DNA from: an uncultured Prevotella sp.
Lineage (GTDB): Bacteria > Bacteroidota > Bacteroidia > Bacteroidales > Bacteroidaceae
NCBI GenBank assembly: GCA_900540375.1
Contig: UQFS01000010.1
Coordinates: 1 to 64,000 of the forward strand
DNA length: 64,000 nt
Direction: 5' to 3'
Below are positions 8,676-17,086 of this stretch, one piece after another. Made by a program: the position numbers and the translations under genes. Under the pieces are notes generated by a model. That model saw only the letters and a list, made by a program, of their open reading frames with translations, had not been told where the DNA came from and searched no databases. Every line of letters starts with the position of its first letter. The first letter of the stretch is position 1.

Positions 8676-10129
8676 AAAGACTCTATTCTCTCTTGATCTT
8701 GGCCGCTATGACGGCCTCGGCTTTTGCCCAAGCCGGTGCTCCCTATATCCACGACCCGTCGACACTGGCCGAATGCGATGGAAAGTACTACACATTTGGA
8801 ACGGGTGGCGGCGGACTGATCTCTGACGACGGGTGGGCATGGTACAGTGGTGCTGTCCGCCCGGGTGGCGGCGCGGCTCCCGACGTGATGAAGATTGGTG
8901 ACCGATACCTCGTTATATATGGTGCTACGGGCGGCGGACTCGGTGGCGGACACAATGGCCGCATCCTCACGATGTGGAACAAAACGCTCGACCCGAAGTC
9001 ACCCGACTTCCTATTCTCCAAGCCTGTGGAGGTCTGCTCGTCCGACGGTTTGGAAGACCAGGACGCCATCGATCCCTGCCTCTTCCTTGACCCGAATACG
9101 GGCCGGCTGTGGGTGACCTATGGCACCTATTTCGGCAGCATCCGGCTCATAGAACTCGATCCGGCGACGGGCCGGCGCGTTGCAGGCAACAAGGAGCGAG
9201 ACATTGCCATCGACTGCGAGGCCACGGATCTCATCTATCGCGACGGCTGGTACTATCTGCTCGGCACACACGGCACCTGCTGCGACGGGCCGAACTCCAC
9301 CTACAACATCGTGGTGGGACGGTCGCGCAACGTGGAAGGTCCCTATCTCGACAACATTGGCCGCGACATGCTCCACGGTGGCGGCCGCATGGTTGTTGCC
9401 GCCGGTGGCCGCAAGTACGGTCCGGGACATTTCGGCCGCACCATCGTTGACAAGGGGGTGGAGGTGATGTCGTGCCATTTCGAGTCCGATCTCGACCGCA
9501 GCGGGCGCAGTGTCTTGGGCATCCTGCCACTGCTTTGGCACAACGGTTGGCCTGTGGCGGGTAAGCCTTTCCGCGGTGGTGACTATGAGATTGCCTCTGA
9601 GCGGCGCGGCTATTCTTTGGAGTTGGCTGTGGACTTCGTCAGGATGGAGCGCGACATCGAGCCGTTTTTCCGCATCGACCCCAACAGTCCGGTGAAGCGG
9701 CTGGACAGCCAGAAACTTGAGGAGGTGGAGCCTTCGTGGTCCAAGGGCGACATCCGTGTGCGTTGCAGCGACTATATGTTCCGGCCCAATCAGCTGTGGA
9801 CGATAATGGCGGTGCCCGAGAAGGGCGGCTGCCTGAGTGCTCCTTATTTCAAGATCATGATTCGTGGTACGCATCGGGCTTTGGTTGCCACTGCCGACAA
9901 AGAGTTGACAACAGTGCCCGAATGCGATGATGCTGACAATCAGCTATGGCGTATCGAGCAGCTGACCGATGGCACATATCGCATCATGCCAAAGGCGATT
10001 CCCGGCATGAAGGGCGACAACACCCGCTACTGCCTCTATTCCGCCGGTGACAGCACGCCGACACTGGCCCCCTACGACTTCGACAGTGATAATTCGAAAT
10101 GGCGACTTGAACCAATCGGAGACCTTTAG
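8672..10129 (+). CDS. GH43-family glycosidase (arabinanase/arabinofuranosidase type) with ricin-like C-terminal domain
   Basis: The 485-residue product has a signal peptide (ending AFAQ) and a five-bladed propeller GH43 catalytic domain (about residues 22-300). Candidate catalytic residues are D28 (YIHDPS, base), D134 (DAIDPCLF, pKa modulator) and E183 (DCEATDLI, acid). The pattern HDPS...DAIDP...CEATD resembles endo-1,5-alpha-L-arabinanase subfamilies more than xylosidases. The C-terminal ~120 residues hold three QLW/NSKW motifs (PNQLWTI, DNQLWRIE, NSKWRLE), like a ricin-type lectin fold. It is probably periplasmic or exported to the surface and acts on arabinan-type side chains imported by the upstream SusCD. 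A terminator follows. Confidence 0.85.
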   Translation: MKRLYSLLILAAMTASAFAQAGAPYIHDPSTLAECDGKYYTFGTGGGGLISDDGWAWYSGAVRPGGGAAPDVMKIGDRYLVIYGATGGGLGGGHNGRILTMWNKTLDPKSPDFLFSKPVEVCSSDGLEDQDAIDPCLFLDPNTGRLWVTYGTYFGSIRLIELDPATGRRVAGNKERDIAIDCEATDLIYRDGWYYLLGTHGTCCDGPNSTYNIVVGRSRNVEGPYLDNIGRDMLHGGGRMVVAAGGRKYGPGHFGRTIVDKGVEVMSCHFESDLDRSGRSVLGILPLLWHNGWPVAGKPFRGGDYEIASERRGYSLELAVDFVRMERDIEPFFRIDPNSPVKRLDSQKLEEVEPSWSKGDIRVRCSDYMFRPNQLWTIMAVPEKGGCLSAPYFKIMIRGTHRALVATADKELTTVPECDDADNQLWRIEQLTDGTYRIMPKAIPGMKGDNTRYCLYSAGDSTPTLAPYDFDSDNSKWRLEPIGDL

Positions 10130-10142
10130 ATTTACGTTATGA

Positions 10143-10184
10143 TTCATGGGCATTCAGTCTCGACTGAGTGCCCATGAAGTTTTT
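10143..10184 (+). terminator. Rho-independent terminator after GH43
   Basis: A long stem from TTCATGGGCATTCAGTC to GACTGAGTGCCCATGAA (10143-10178, one G-T pair) with a 2-nt TC loop centre is followed by a T-run. It ends locus 1. Confidence 0.85.
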
Positions 10185-10299
10185 GTATACAAGATTTAGA
10201 GGAGGATACGGAACTGAGCTCCTAAGAATATTTGTTGAGAATACTGACATTTTTCCGCCCAAATACAGGCGATTCTCAAAAATAAGTAGCTCCTCGCCC

Positions 10300-10600
10300 G
10301 AATTTTGCGAATTTTCGGTGTGCTTCTGCAAAGTATTGAAGGTCAGGAAGATACTTTGCTCCTTTCGTTTTTGTGCAATGCTAAGGCCGTTTTAATCTCA
10401 GTAAAACTATATAGAAAGATCATCAAAGTACCTTTTTGTGTCTGTCATCTCGGTAGTTTTACATGGTCATCTCGGTGCTTTTACACGATGAAATCAGTGA
10501 GATGACAAGTACAGAAAGGCGTTTTTGTAGCATGATCTCACAATTTTGTGCTTTTGACCTCGGTTTTCTCTTTATTTCTCGTTTTCTTCTTTTCTAAATG
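10300..10600 (+). repeat. Non-coding dispersed element, copy A
   Basis: This intergenic stretch has no plausible gene but shares ordered blocks with 41766-42000. Shared are TTTTGCGAATTTTCG (10303-10317) and TCAAAGTACCTTTTTG (10423-10438). The third block is TGTCATCTCGG (10443-10453), and there is a diverged fourth block around 10515-10540. Spacing between the first two blocks is 120 nt here and 118 nt in the other copy. Copy A has an extra ~45 nt carrying a second GTCATCTCGG. The rest of 10185-10759 shows AT-rich sequence with no gene. Confidence 0.65.
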
Positions 10601-10759
10601 GTGACTTCATGTTGAAGGTGTTTTGTATAGTTAATTTTGTACTATTTTGAGTGTTTTTTCTGCAGAGAGAGAACAAGCGCTCTCTGTGAGATGCTTGCTC
10701 ATTTGGCGAACATTTCCTTTATATAGAGTTTGCTTCAGATTCTTTTTCAAGCCAGTTCC

Positions 10760-10790
10760 TTTGTGTTCTGCGGAATATTTCCTATATTTG
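10760..10790 (+). promoter_or_regulatory. Promoter of the ATPase/restriction operon
   Basis: TTTG (10760-10763), a 19-nt spacer and TATATTTG (10783-10790) match the Bacteroidota housekeeping promoter exactly. The start codon follows at 10816. Confidence 0.8.
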
Positions 10791-10815
10791 CAATCGGTAA
10801 TAACAGCAGTAGAAG

Positions 10816-12450
10816 ATGAACTATCCAATAGGCATACAAGACTTCGCAAAGTTACGGGAGAACGATTTTGTCTATGTCGACAAGACGGACATGGTGTTCG
10901 ATATAACTAAGAATGATGGCGTCTATTTCCTCAGTCGCCCCAGGCGCTTTGGCAAGTCGCTGTTGGTGTCTACTATCAAATATTATTTTGAGGGGCGCCA
11001 TGATCTGTTCAAGGGCTTGAAGATAGAGAGCTTAGAGAAGAAATGGGAGACTTATCCGGTCTTCGAAATCGACTTCAATGGTTCCAACTATACTGAGGCG
11101 GATGCCCTGGAGCAGACGCTTAATGGCTATTTGATCAAGTGGGAACAGCAATATGGCGTGAAGCCGGCTACTGACCAGCCCGGCCGGCGCCTGGCCGACG
11201 TGCTGCATCAAGCTCATGTACAGACGGGCAAGACCTGCGTGGTGCTCGTTGACGAATACGACAAGCCCATGCTTGACGCGATGGACACGGGATTGAAGAC
11301 CCGTGTCGGTGACAACGAGGTGCTTATTGAAGATTACAACCGTGAGACGCTCAAGGCATTCTATTCCGTCTTCAAGCTTGCCGACGCCGACCTGCGCTTT
11401 GTGTTCCTCACGGGCGTCACCAAGTTTGCACAGGTGAGTGTGTTTTCAGGATTCAACAATGCACAAGACATCAGCATGTCTCCTCGCTTTGATGCCATTT
11501 GCGGCATCACCACAGAAGAGTTGAACTCCGTCTTTGCGCCAGCCATCGAAGAACTGGCCAATGCAAATGCGGTTTCCGTTGCAGAGACGAAATCTCAACT
11601 TAAACAACGATATGACGGGTATCACTTCAGTAAAGGGATGACCGACATCTATAATCCATTCTCCTTGCTGAATACCTTTAAAAGTGAGGATGCAAGGGAC
11701 TACTGGTTCGCTTCCGGTACGCCGAGTTATCTGATACGACTGCTTGCCCACAGCAATGAGAATATTCAGGACATCATTGCCCGCAGCTATGAGGCTCAAG
11801 AGTTTGTGGACTACCGTGCTACGGTGGAGGCACCCGTGCCGATGATCTATCAGAGCGGTTATCTCACCATCAAGGGTTATAACCGTGAGGACGAGGAGTA
11901 CAAGCTCGACTTCCCCAACCACGAAGTTGCTTCGGGCTTCCTTGCCATCCTTGCTTCAGGCTATTTCCATACGCCTACAGAACCTAACAGCTGGGCCAAC
12001 AAGCTGAAGAAAGCCCTGCACCATGGCAATCCGGAGGACTTCCGCAATTTGTTGGACGACTTCCTGGCGAGCATTCCTTATTCTGTGCGCGAGAGCAACG
12101 GCGAGAAGAGCCATGAGCGGCAGTTCCAGTACACAGTATATCTGATCATGCGTCTGATCGGCAGTTGCCGCAACACGGTTTACCACGAGAAGACTACGTC
12201 GAAGGGCCGCGCCGACTGCGTGATAGAGACCCCGCACTATGTCTACGTCTTTGAGTACAAACTCGACCGCCCTGCCGCTGAGGCTATGGCACAGATCGGT
12301 GATCGCGGATATGCAGATCCTTACGCCCACGATGGTCGCCCGGTCTACGCCATTGCCTGCTCATTCTCGTCAGAGACTGGGACTATCAGCGACTGGATGG
12401 TGAAGCAAATTCATAACACACACGAATCAAGCATATACACATTAGCATAA
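10816..12450 (+). CDS. AAA-ATPase-like / PD-(D/E)XK nuclease-like protein (DUF1703 type)
   Basis: The 544-residue protein has an N-terminal AAA-ATPase-like domain: a Walker A-type loop in RPRRFGKSLLVS (about residues 40-51) and Walker B in CVVLVDEYDKPM (about 140-151). A C-terminal PD-(D/E)XK-type nuclease domain follows (GRADCVIETPHYVYVFEYKLDR, with D, E and K in the right order, about residues 460-482). Such proteins are abundant in gut Bacteroidota; their role is unproven, with mobile-element or defence roles suspected. Its stop codon TAA (12448-12450) shares its last A with the ATG of the downstream restriction-methylation gene (TAATG), implying translational coupling. It has its own consensus promoter. 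Confidence 0.85.
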   Translation: MNYPIGIQDFAKLRENDFVYVDKTDMVFDITKNDGVYFLSRPRRFGKSLLVSTIKYYFEGRHDLFKGLKIESLEKKWETYPVFEIDFNGSNYTEADALEQTLNGYLIKWEQQYGVKPATDQPGRRLADVLHQAHVQTGKTCVVLVDEYDKPMLDAMDTGLKTRVGDNEVLIEDYNRETLKAFYSVFKLADADLRFVFLTGVTKFAQVSVFSGFNNAQDISMSPRFDAICGITTEELNSVFAPAIEELANANAVSVAETKSQLKQRYDGYHFSKGMTDIYNPFSLLNTFKSEDARDYWFASGTPSYLIRLLAHSNENIQDIIARSYEAQEFVDYRATVEAPVPMIYQSGYLTIKGYNREDEEYKLDFPNHEVASGFLAILASGYFHTPTEPNSWANKLKKALHHGNPEDFRNLLDDFLASIPYSVRESNGEKSHERQFQYTVYLIMRLIGSCRNTVYHEKTTSKGRADCVIETPHYVYVFEYKLDRPAAEAMAQIGDRGYADPYAHDGRPVYAIACSFSSETGTISDWMVKQIHNTHESSIYTLA

Positions 12451-15400
12451 TGCCAAAGAGAATCCTTACCCCCCAAACAGTCTTTGCTGAAAGGCTATAT
12501 GACCTTGCCTGTCAGCAAGGAAGCCGTTTCTGTTTTTAAGGAAGAGATGCGTACGCTTGCCGACCGCATCAAAACCGAGGAAAGCGAGGAATATAACAAA
12601 AACCTCATCATGCAATTCCTTAATCGCGCCTATTACGCCAAGCAGGGGTGTATGGTCAATACCTATGGTAAGACGGATATGGCCATCTATAATGATGGCG
12701 AGGATGGCAGAAGGCCAGCCGTACTCTTCGAGTTCAAGGGGCCTGGGCGTCCGGACATGATTTCCACAGAATGTTTCCGTAAAAAGGCTTTGTATGAGCT
12801 GGTGCTTTACTATCTGCGAGAGGAAATAAAAAACGCTAACCACGACATCAAACATTTGGTCATTACCGATTGCCAACAGTTTTTTATCTTCGAGAAGAGC
12901 CTGTTCTATGGTTTGTTCGCTAAGAACAAAAAATTGGTAAAAGCTGTGTTAGAGGCTGACGACAACAGAAATGACCGAACGGAGTATATATATAATGAGC
13001 TGATAGCCCCGGAGGTAGCGTTGGTGGAAGACCGCATGACCTGCACTTATCTCAACCTTCAGGAATTCAAGCATGACATCAAGAAAGGTGTTAAGGGCAT
13101 ATCACCAAAGTTGATAGCCGCTTACAAAATACTGTCGCCTGTCCACTTGATGCGTCTGACCTTTTCGTCTGACCACAACACGCTCAATGCCAAGTTCTAT
13201 CAGGAACTGCTCTACATCATGGGTCTGCAGGAGGTTGCCGGTAATAAGAAAAAGGTGATCAGTCGCCTTGATGACCCAGACCGGCAGCATTACTCCCTCT
13301 TGGAACAGGTATACGGCAAACTGTCGGACTATGATGACATCACCGACCCTCAGCAGCGTTTTGACAGTGCCATCGGGCTCACATTGCTTTGGGTCAACCG
13401 CGTGCTCTTCCTTAAACTCCTTGAATCGCAACTGGTGGCCTTTAATGCTTCGTCCGACTACAAGTTCCTCAACATTGAGAAAATACCGGATTACGACGTT
13501 CTCAACGATCTTTTTCGGGAAGTACTGGCTAAACCTGAGAGCGAGAGGGAAGAAAGAACACGGGCATATTTCGCCAACGTACCCTATCTCAACAGCAGCC
13601 TTTTTGAAGTGTCAGCCTTGGAGCAGCATTATTTCTCCATCAGTGGCCTCCGTGCCGGCAAAGTGGACTTGTTTGCCAAAACCATCCTCACTGATGCCAA
13701 CGGCCACCGTCTCACCGGGCAGATCAACGAATTGGAGTATCTGTTCCGCTTTCTCGACGCTTTCGACTTTGGCGAGACCGGACGGACGAATGCGATGGTA
13801 GCGGAGAAGAGCAAGACCATCATTGACGCATCGGTGTTGGGGCTTATCTTCGAGAAAATCAATGGTTACAAGGACGGGTCTTTCTTCACACCGGGCTACA
13901 TCACTCAGCACATCTGTGACACGGTCATTCGGCAGGCCGTGGTGGAGCAGTTCAACCGAAAAAAAGGCTGGCACTGTCGTGATGTGGAAGAAATAGCAGA
14001 CCTGTTGGGGCCGCTCAACCGGGATACGCGCACGGAAGCCAACGATATTGTCAACTCTATCCGCATCTGCGACCCGGCCGTGGGTAGTGGGCACTTTGTC
14101 GTCTCAGCCCTCAATACGATGATTGCCCTCAAGAGCGAGATGGGCATTCTGCAAGATCATAGCGAAAAGCCCAAACCGGTCAATGCATGGAACATCACCA
14201 TTGAGGACGATGAACTCGTGATGAAGGATGAGGATGGCGAGCTCTTTGCCTACAACCCTAAGGACAAGGAAAGTCAACGTGTGCAGATGACCATGTTTGA
14301 GGAGAAGAAGACCATCATCGAGAACTGTCTCTTCGGAGTGGACCTGAACCCCAAGAGTGTTGAGATTTGCCAGTTGAGGCTGTGGATAGAACTGCTCAAG
14401 AGCGCTTACTATGTCACGACAGGCGAAGGAAGGGCTTTGCGCACACTGCCGAACATCGACATCAACATACGCTGCGGTGACTCGCTGGCCTCTCGCCGGC
14501 CCGTCTGCGTCGGCAAGAAAGTGGAGTCAGGTCAAGGACTCACGAAAGTGATAGCCGACTACAAGACTCTGGTCAAAGACTATATCAACTGTCATTCCAA
14601 ACTGCTCAAGAAAGACATCCGGGCAAAGATAGTAGTCATCAAGAAGAAACTCAATCCTCCTGTAGAGTTGGATCTCTTTGGTAGGGAGCTCAACGAGAAA
14701 CAGCAGCGCGAGTCTATGGTGCTGAATCGTTCTTTAGAGTGGATGATAGAGTTCCCGGAAGTCTTAGATGAGGAAGGCCGCTTTCTAGGTTTCGATGTTA
14801 TCATCGGGAATCCTCCTTATATCAATACGCAGGAGCTCAAGGCCGAGACTGCCGTTTACAGCAAGATGCGCCGGCAGGACGAGAAGGGCAACAAGGTGCT
14901 TACCTATTCCACGGCTGTGGCACGTGCGGATGTCTACGCTCTGTTTGTGGAACGGGCCTTGCATCTGTTGCGAGTGGACGGCTTCCTGTCGTTCATTATT
15001 CCCAATAAATGGGAAAAGGTGATTTATGGTCAGCCTCTCCGACGGCTGTTCCTGCAGGAAGACTTGCAGAGCATAGTAGACTTCGGCGACAATCAGGTGT
15101 TTTCCGACGCCACCACTTATACCTGCATCATCAACATGCGAAAGCGTGCCCCGAAAGGGGCGCTCACCGTCTCCAACATCAAAGAGATACACGACGATGA
15201 CCTGGCAGCCGATATAGAGCAGAGTGCAGAAGTCTACGACCGTGAGCTTTTCGACGATGGCATCTGGCATACACAGTCTTTGAAGAGCTGCAAGATGTTG
15301 GCTGCCATTCATGGCAATTCGGACAAGTATACCACATTGAGCGAAGCGGTAGGTAAAGAAAGCTATCGTGGGCTATTGACGGGTCTTTCCAAGGCGTTTC

Positions 15401-16092
15401 TTATCTCTCAGTCCACTTATGACGAACTTGTCAGCAATGATGCTTCGAGCGGTGAGATCATCCGGCCGTTTATCAGTGGGAGCGGTCTCGTGGCCTACAC
15501 GGTACCCAGAATTTCGCACTATATCATCTTCACCCCCAAGGGCTTTACCCGTCGGAGTATGCAATGTAAGGAGGACGAGAAACCTTCCGACGAGGAGGCA
15601 TGGCAGTGGTTTGCCAGCCGTTATCCCGCCGTGGCACGGTGGCTGAAGCCGTTTGAGGTAAAGGCAAAGGCACGAACGGATAAGGGTGACTATTGGTGGG
15701 AACTGAGAGCCTGCGATTATTACGACAAGTTTGCAGAGCCGAAAATCATGTATCAGGCTTTTCAGACGAAGCCTTGCTTTATCTATCAGCCCAATGCCAT
15801 CTTTTGCAACAATTCGATGTTCTTCCTCTCTGTCAAGGACCGCCGTCTGTTGGCATTGTTGAATTCAAAAGTAGGTTGGTGGCTAATCTCTGAGTTCTGC
15901 CCTCGGATAAGAAACGGTTATCAGTTGATATGGGAGAATCTCAGCCAAATTCCTGTACCCCGGAATCTGCCGAAACAGTTGGACGCGATTGCCGCGAAAA
16001 TGGAGGAGGCAATAGCAAGCAAGGATGCAAGGCAAGAGGATTTGAGAGGGCGTATTGATGAAATGGTAAATGAACTTTATAGAGAGGATTGA
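12450..16092 (+). CDS. Type IIG-like restriction-modification protein (Eco57I/TaqI-class methylase), N-terminal frameshift
   Basis: The main frame from 12484 encodes 1202 residues. Visible modules, in order, are an N-terminal nuclease-like segment with D...VLFEFKG (about 12670-12745), a long helical region, and the adenine methylase motif I DPAVGSGHF (about 14071-14097). Next come motif IV NPPY (about 14809-14820) and a C-terminal target-recognition-like region. One chain would thus cut and methylate the same DNA site. The natural start is probably the ATG at 12450, sharing a base with the previous stop codon. From there the frame reads MPKRILTPQTVFAERLYDLA and then hits a stop. Removing one T at 12510 would join DLA to VSKEAVSVFKEEM. 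Either the gene is broken or phase-variable, the internal start at 12484 is used, or the read has an error. Confidence 0.82.
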
Positions 16093-16212
16093 GTTATGTA
16101 TAAGTCTGCCCATCAGAGCCATCACTGACAGCCTTTGTATGGCATTCTTTTCAAAACGGATTCTTTGTGTCTTGAATTTGGTAAAAGATTTAGTTAGGAT
16201 TTTGCGTTTAAA

Positions 16213-16244
16213 GTTGCATTTATAGAATAATATTACTAAATTTG
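16213..16244 (+). promoter_or_regulatory. Promoter of the PIN toxin-antitoxin pair
   Basis: GTTG (16213-16216), a 20-nt spacer and TAAATTTG (16237-16244) fit the Bacteroidota consensus with one mismatch. The start codon follows at 16267. Confidence 0.6.
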
Positions 16245-16266
16245 CCTTTGAATAAAGAAAAGCAAT

Positions 16267-16518
16267 ATGGGAACAGTATCAATGAATAACTTATGGAGTT
16301 TCATCCAGGGACTGTCATTGACAGCCGGTGACCGCAAGTGGCTTGCCTCGAAATTGCTTGAAATGTCTGATGCAGACATGATTGTACCGAAAGACTCCGC
16401 AGATGATGTAGAAGGATATATCATTTCTCCAAAGAGAAGAAAGTTGATGGGAAGCGTGACGATTGATCCTAAGGACATAGAGTCAGACGATAAGCTAAAA
16501 TATATCTTGAGTAAATGA
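16267..16518 (+). CDS. Antitoxin-like small protein
   Basis: The 83-residue acidic protein (MGTVSMNNLWSFIQGLSL...) ends 4 nt inside the following PIN-domain gene (ATGA overlap). Size, position and coupling are those of an antitoxin. A helical N-terminal segment (SLTAGDRKWLASKLLEM) is followed by a proline/lysine-containing tail, which could bind the toxin. No classical AbrB, RHH or Phd motif is obvious. An alternative start is the ATG at 16282. It should neutralise the PIN nuclease and may repress its own promoter; both are inferred from position. Confidence 0.72.
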   Translation: MGTVSMNNLWSFIQGLSLTAGDRKWLASKLLEMSDADMIVPKDSADDVEGYIISPKRRKLMGSVTIDPKDIESDDKLKYILSK

Positions 16519-16964
16519 AGAAAGTCTTTCTTGATACAAATGTCATCCTCGATTCTGTGTTAATTCGTGACAACTATCTAAGTGCGGCTGCCATTCTTAC
16601 GGCAAGTGACAATAAAGTTATTGACTGTTATGCTTCGTTTCTGACTGTAGCCAATGCAGCCTATACTTTGAAAAAGGGCAAGACGGCAAAGGAGATGCGA
16701 AATCTACTTAAGGACGCATTTGATGGTATTACGATTTTGCCGATGGACAATGACCAACTGCGGCAGGCTTATGAGGTAGGAGCCCCAGATTTTGAGGACG
16801 TGCTGCAATATGAATGTGCCAAGACAGCAAAGTGTGATATGATTGTTACAAGCAATACAAAGCATTTCAAATTTATAGATGATATTGATGTGATGTCAAC
16901 TATAGATTTCGCCGAATCATTCAAGTCGAAAAAGGTTGAAGACAATCAGCAAGAGTGGTCATAA
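16515..16964 (+). CDS. PIN-domain ribonuclease toxin
   Basis: The 149-residue protein starts MKKVFLDTNVILD with the first PIN acidic residue D7. The later acidic cluster PDFEDVLQY (D92, E94, D95) and the IVTSNTKHF strand (N114) complete the usual metal-binding site. PIN toxins are Mg2+-dependent RNases that block translation. The start codon overlaps the upstream antitoxin stop by 4 nt. This pair ends the accessory block that begins at 10816 and is followed by a convergent terminator. Base composition is more AT-rich than the flanking housekeeping genes, consistent with transfer. Confidence 0.88.
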   Translation: MKKVFLDTNVILDSVLIRDNYLSAAAILTASDNKVIDCYASFLTVANAAYTLKKGKTAKEMRNLLKDAFDGITILPMDNDQLRQAYEVGAPDFEDVLQYECAKTAKCDMIVTSNTKHFKFIDDIDVMSTIDFAESFKSKKVEDNQQEWS

Positions 16965-16978
16965 ATAGACCAAACGCA

Positions 16979-17016
16979 CAAGCCCCCATTGGACCGGCCG
17001 GTCCAATGGGGGCTTG
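16979..17016. terminator. Perfect 38-bp palindrome between convergent genes
   Basis: CAAGCCCCCATTGGACCGG (16979-16997) is followed directly by its exact reverse complement (16998-17016). It lies between the PIN toxin and the M16 protease, which face each other, and probably terminates both transcripts. There is no long T-run. Confidence 0.7.
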
Positions 17017-17086
17017 CTATTGATGGGTAGGCTGTCAAGCCATCGTCGTGAGATGATGGCTTGTTGCAGTCAACAGTTGATATGCT

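Noticed and set aside
10305..10505. Short open frame in the intergenic element
   Set aside because: No protein features, and the region is better explained as the non-coding element shared with 41766-42030.
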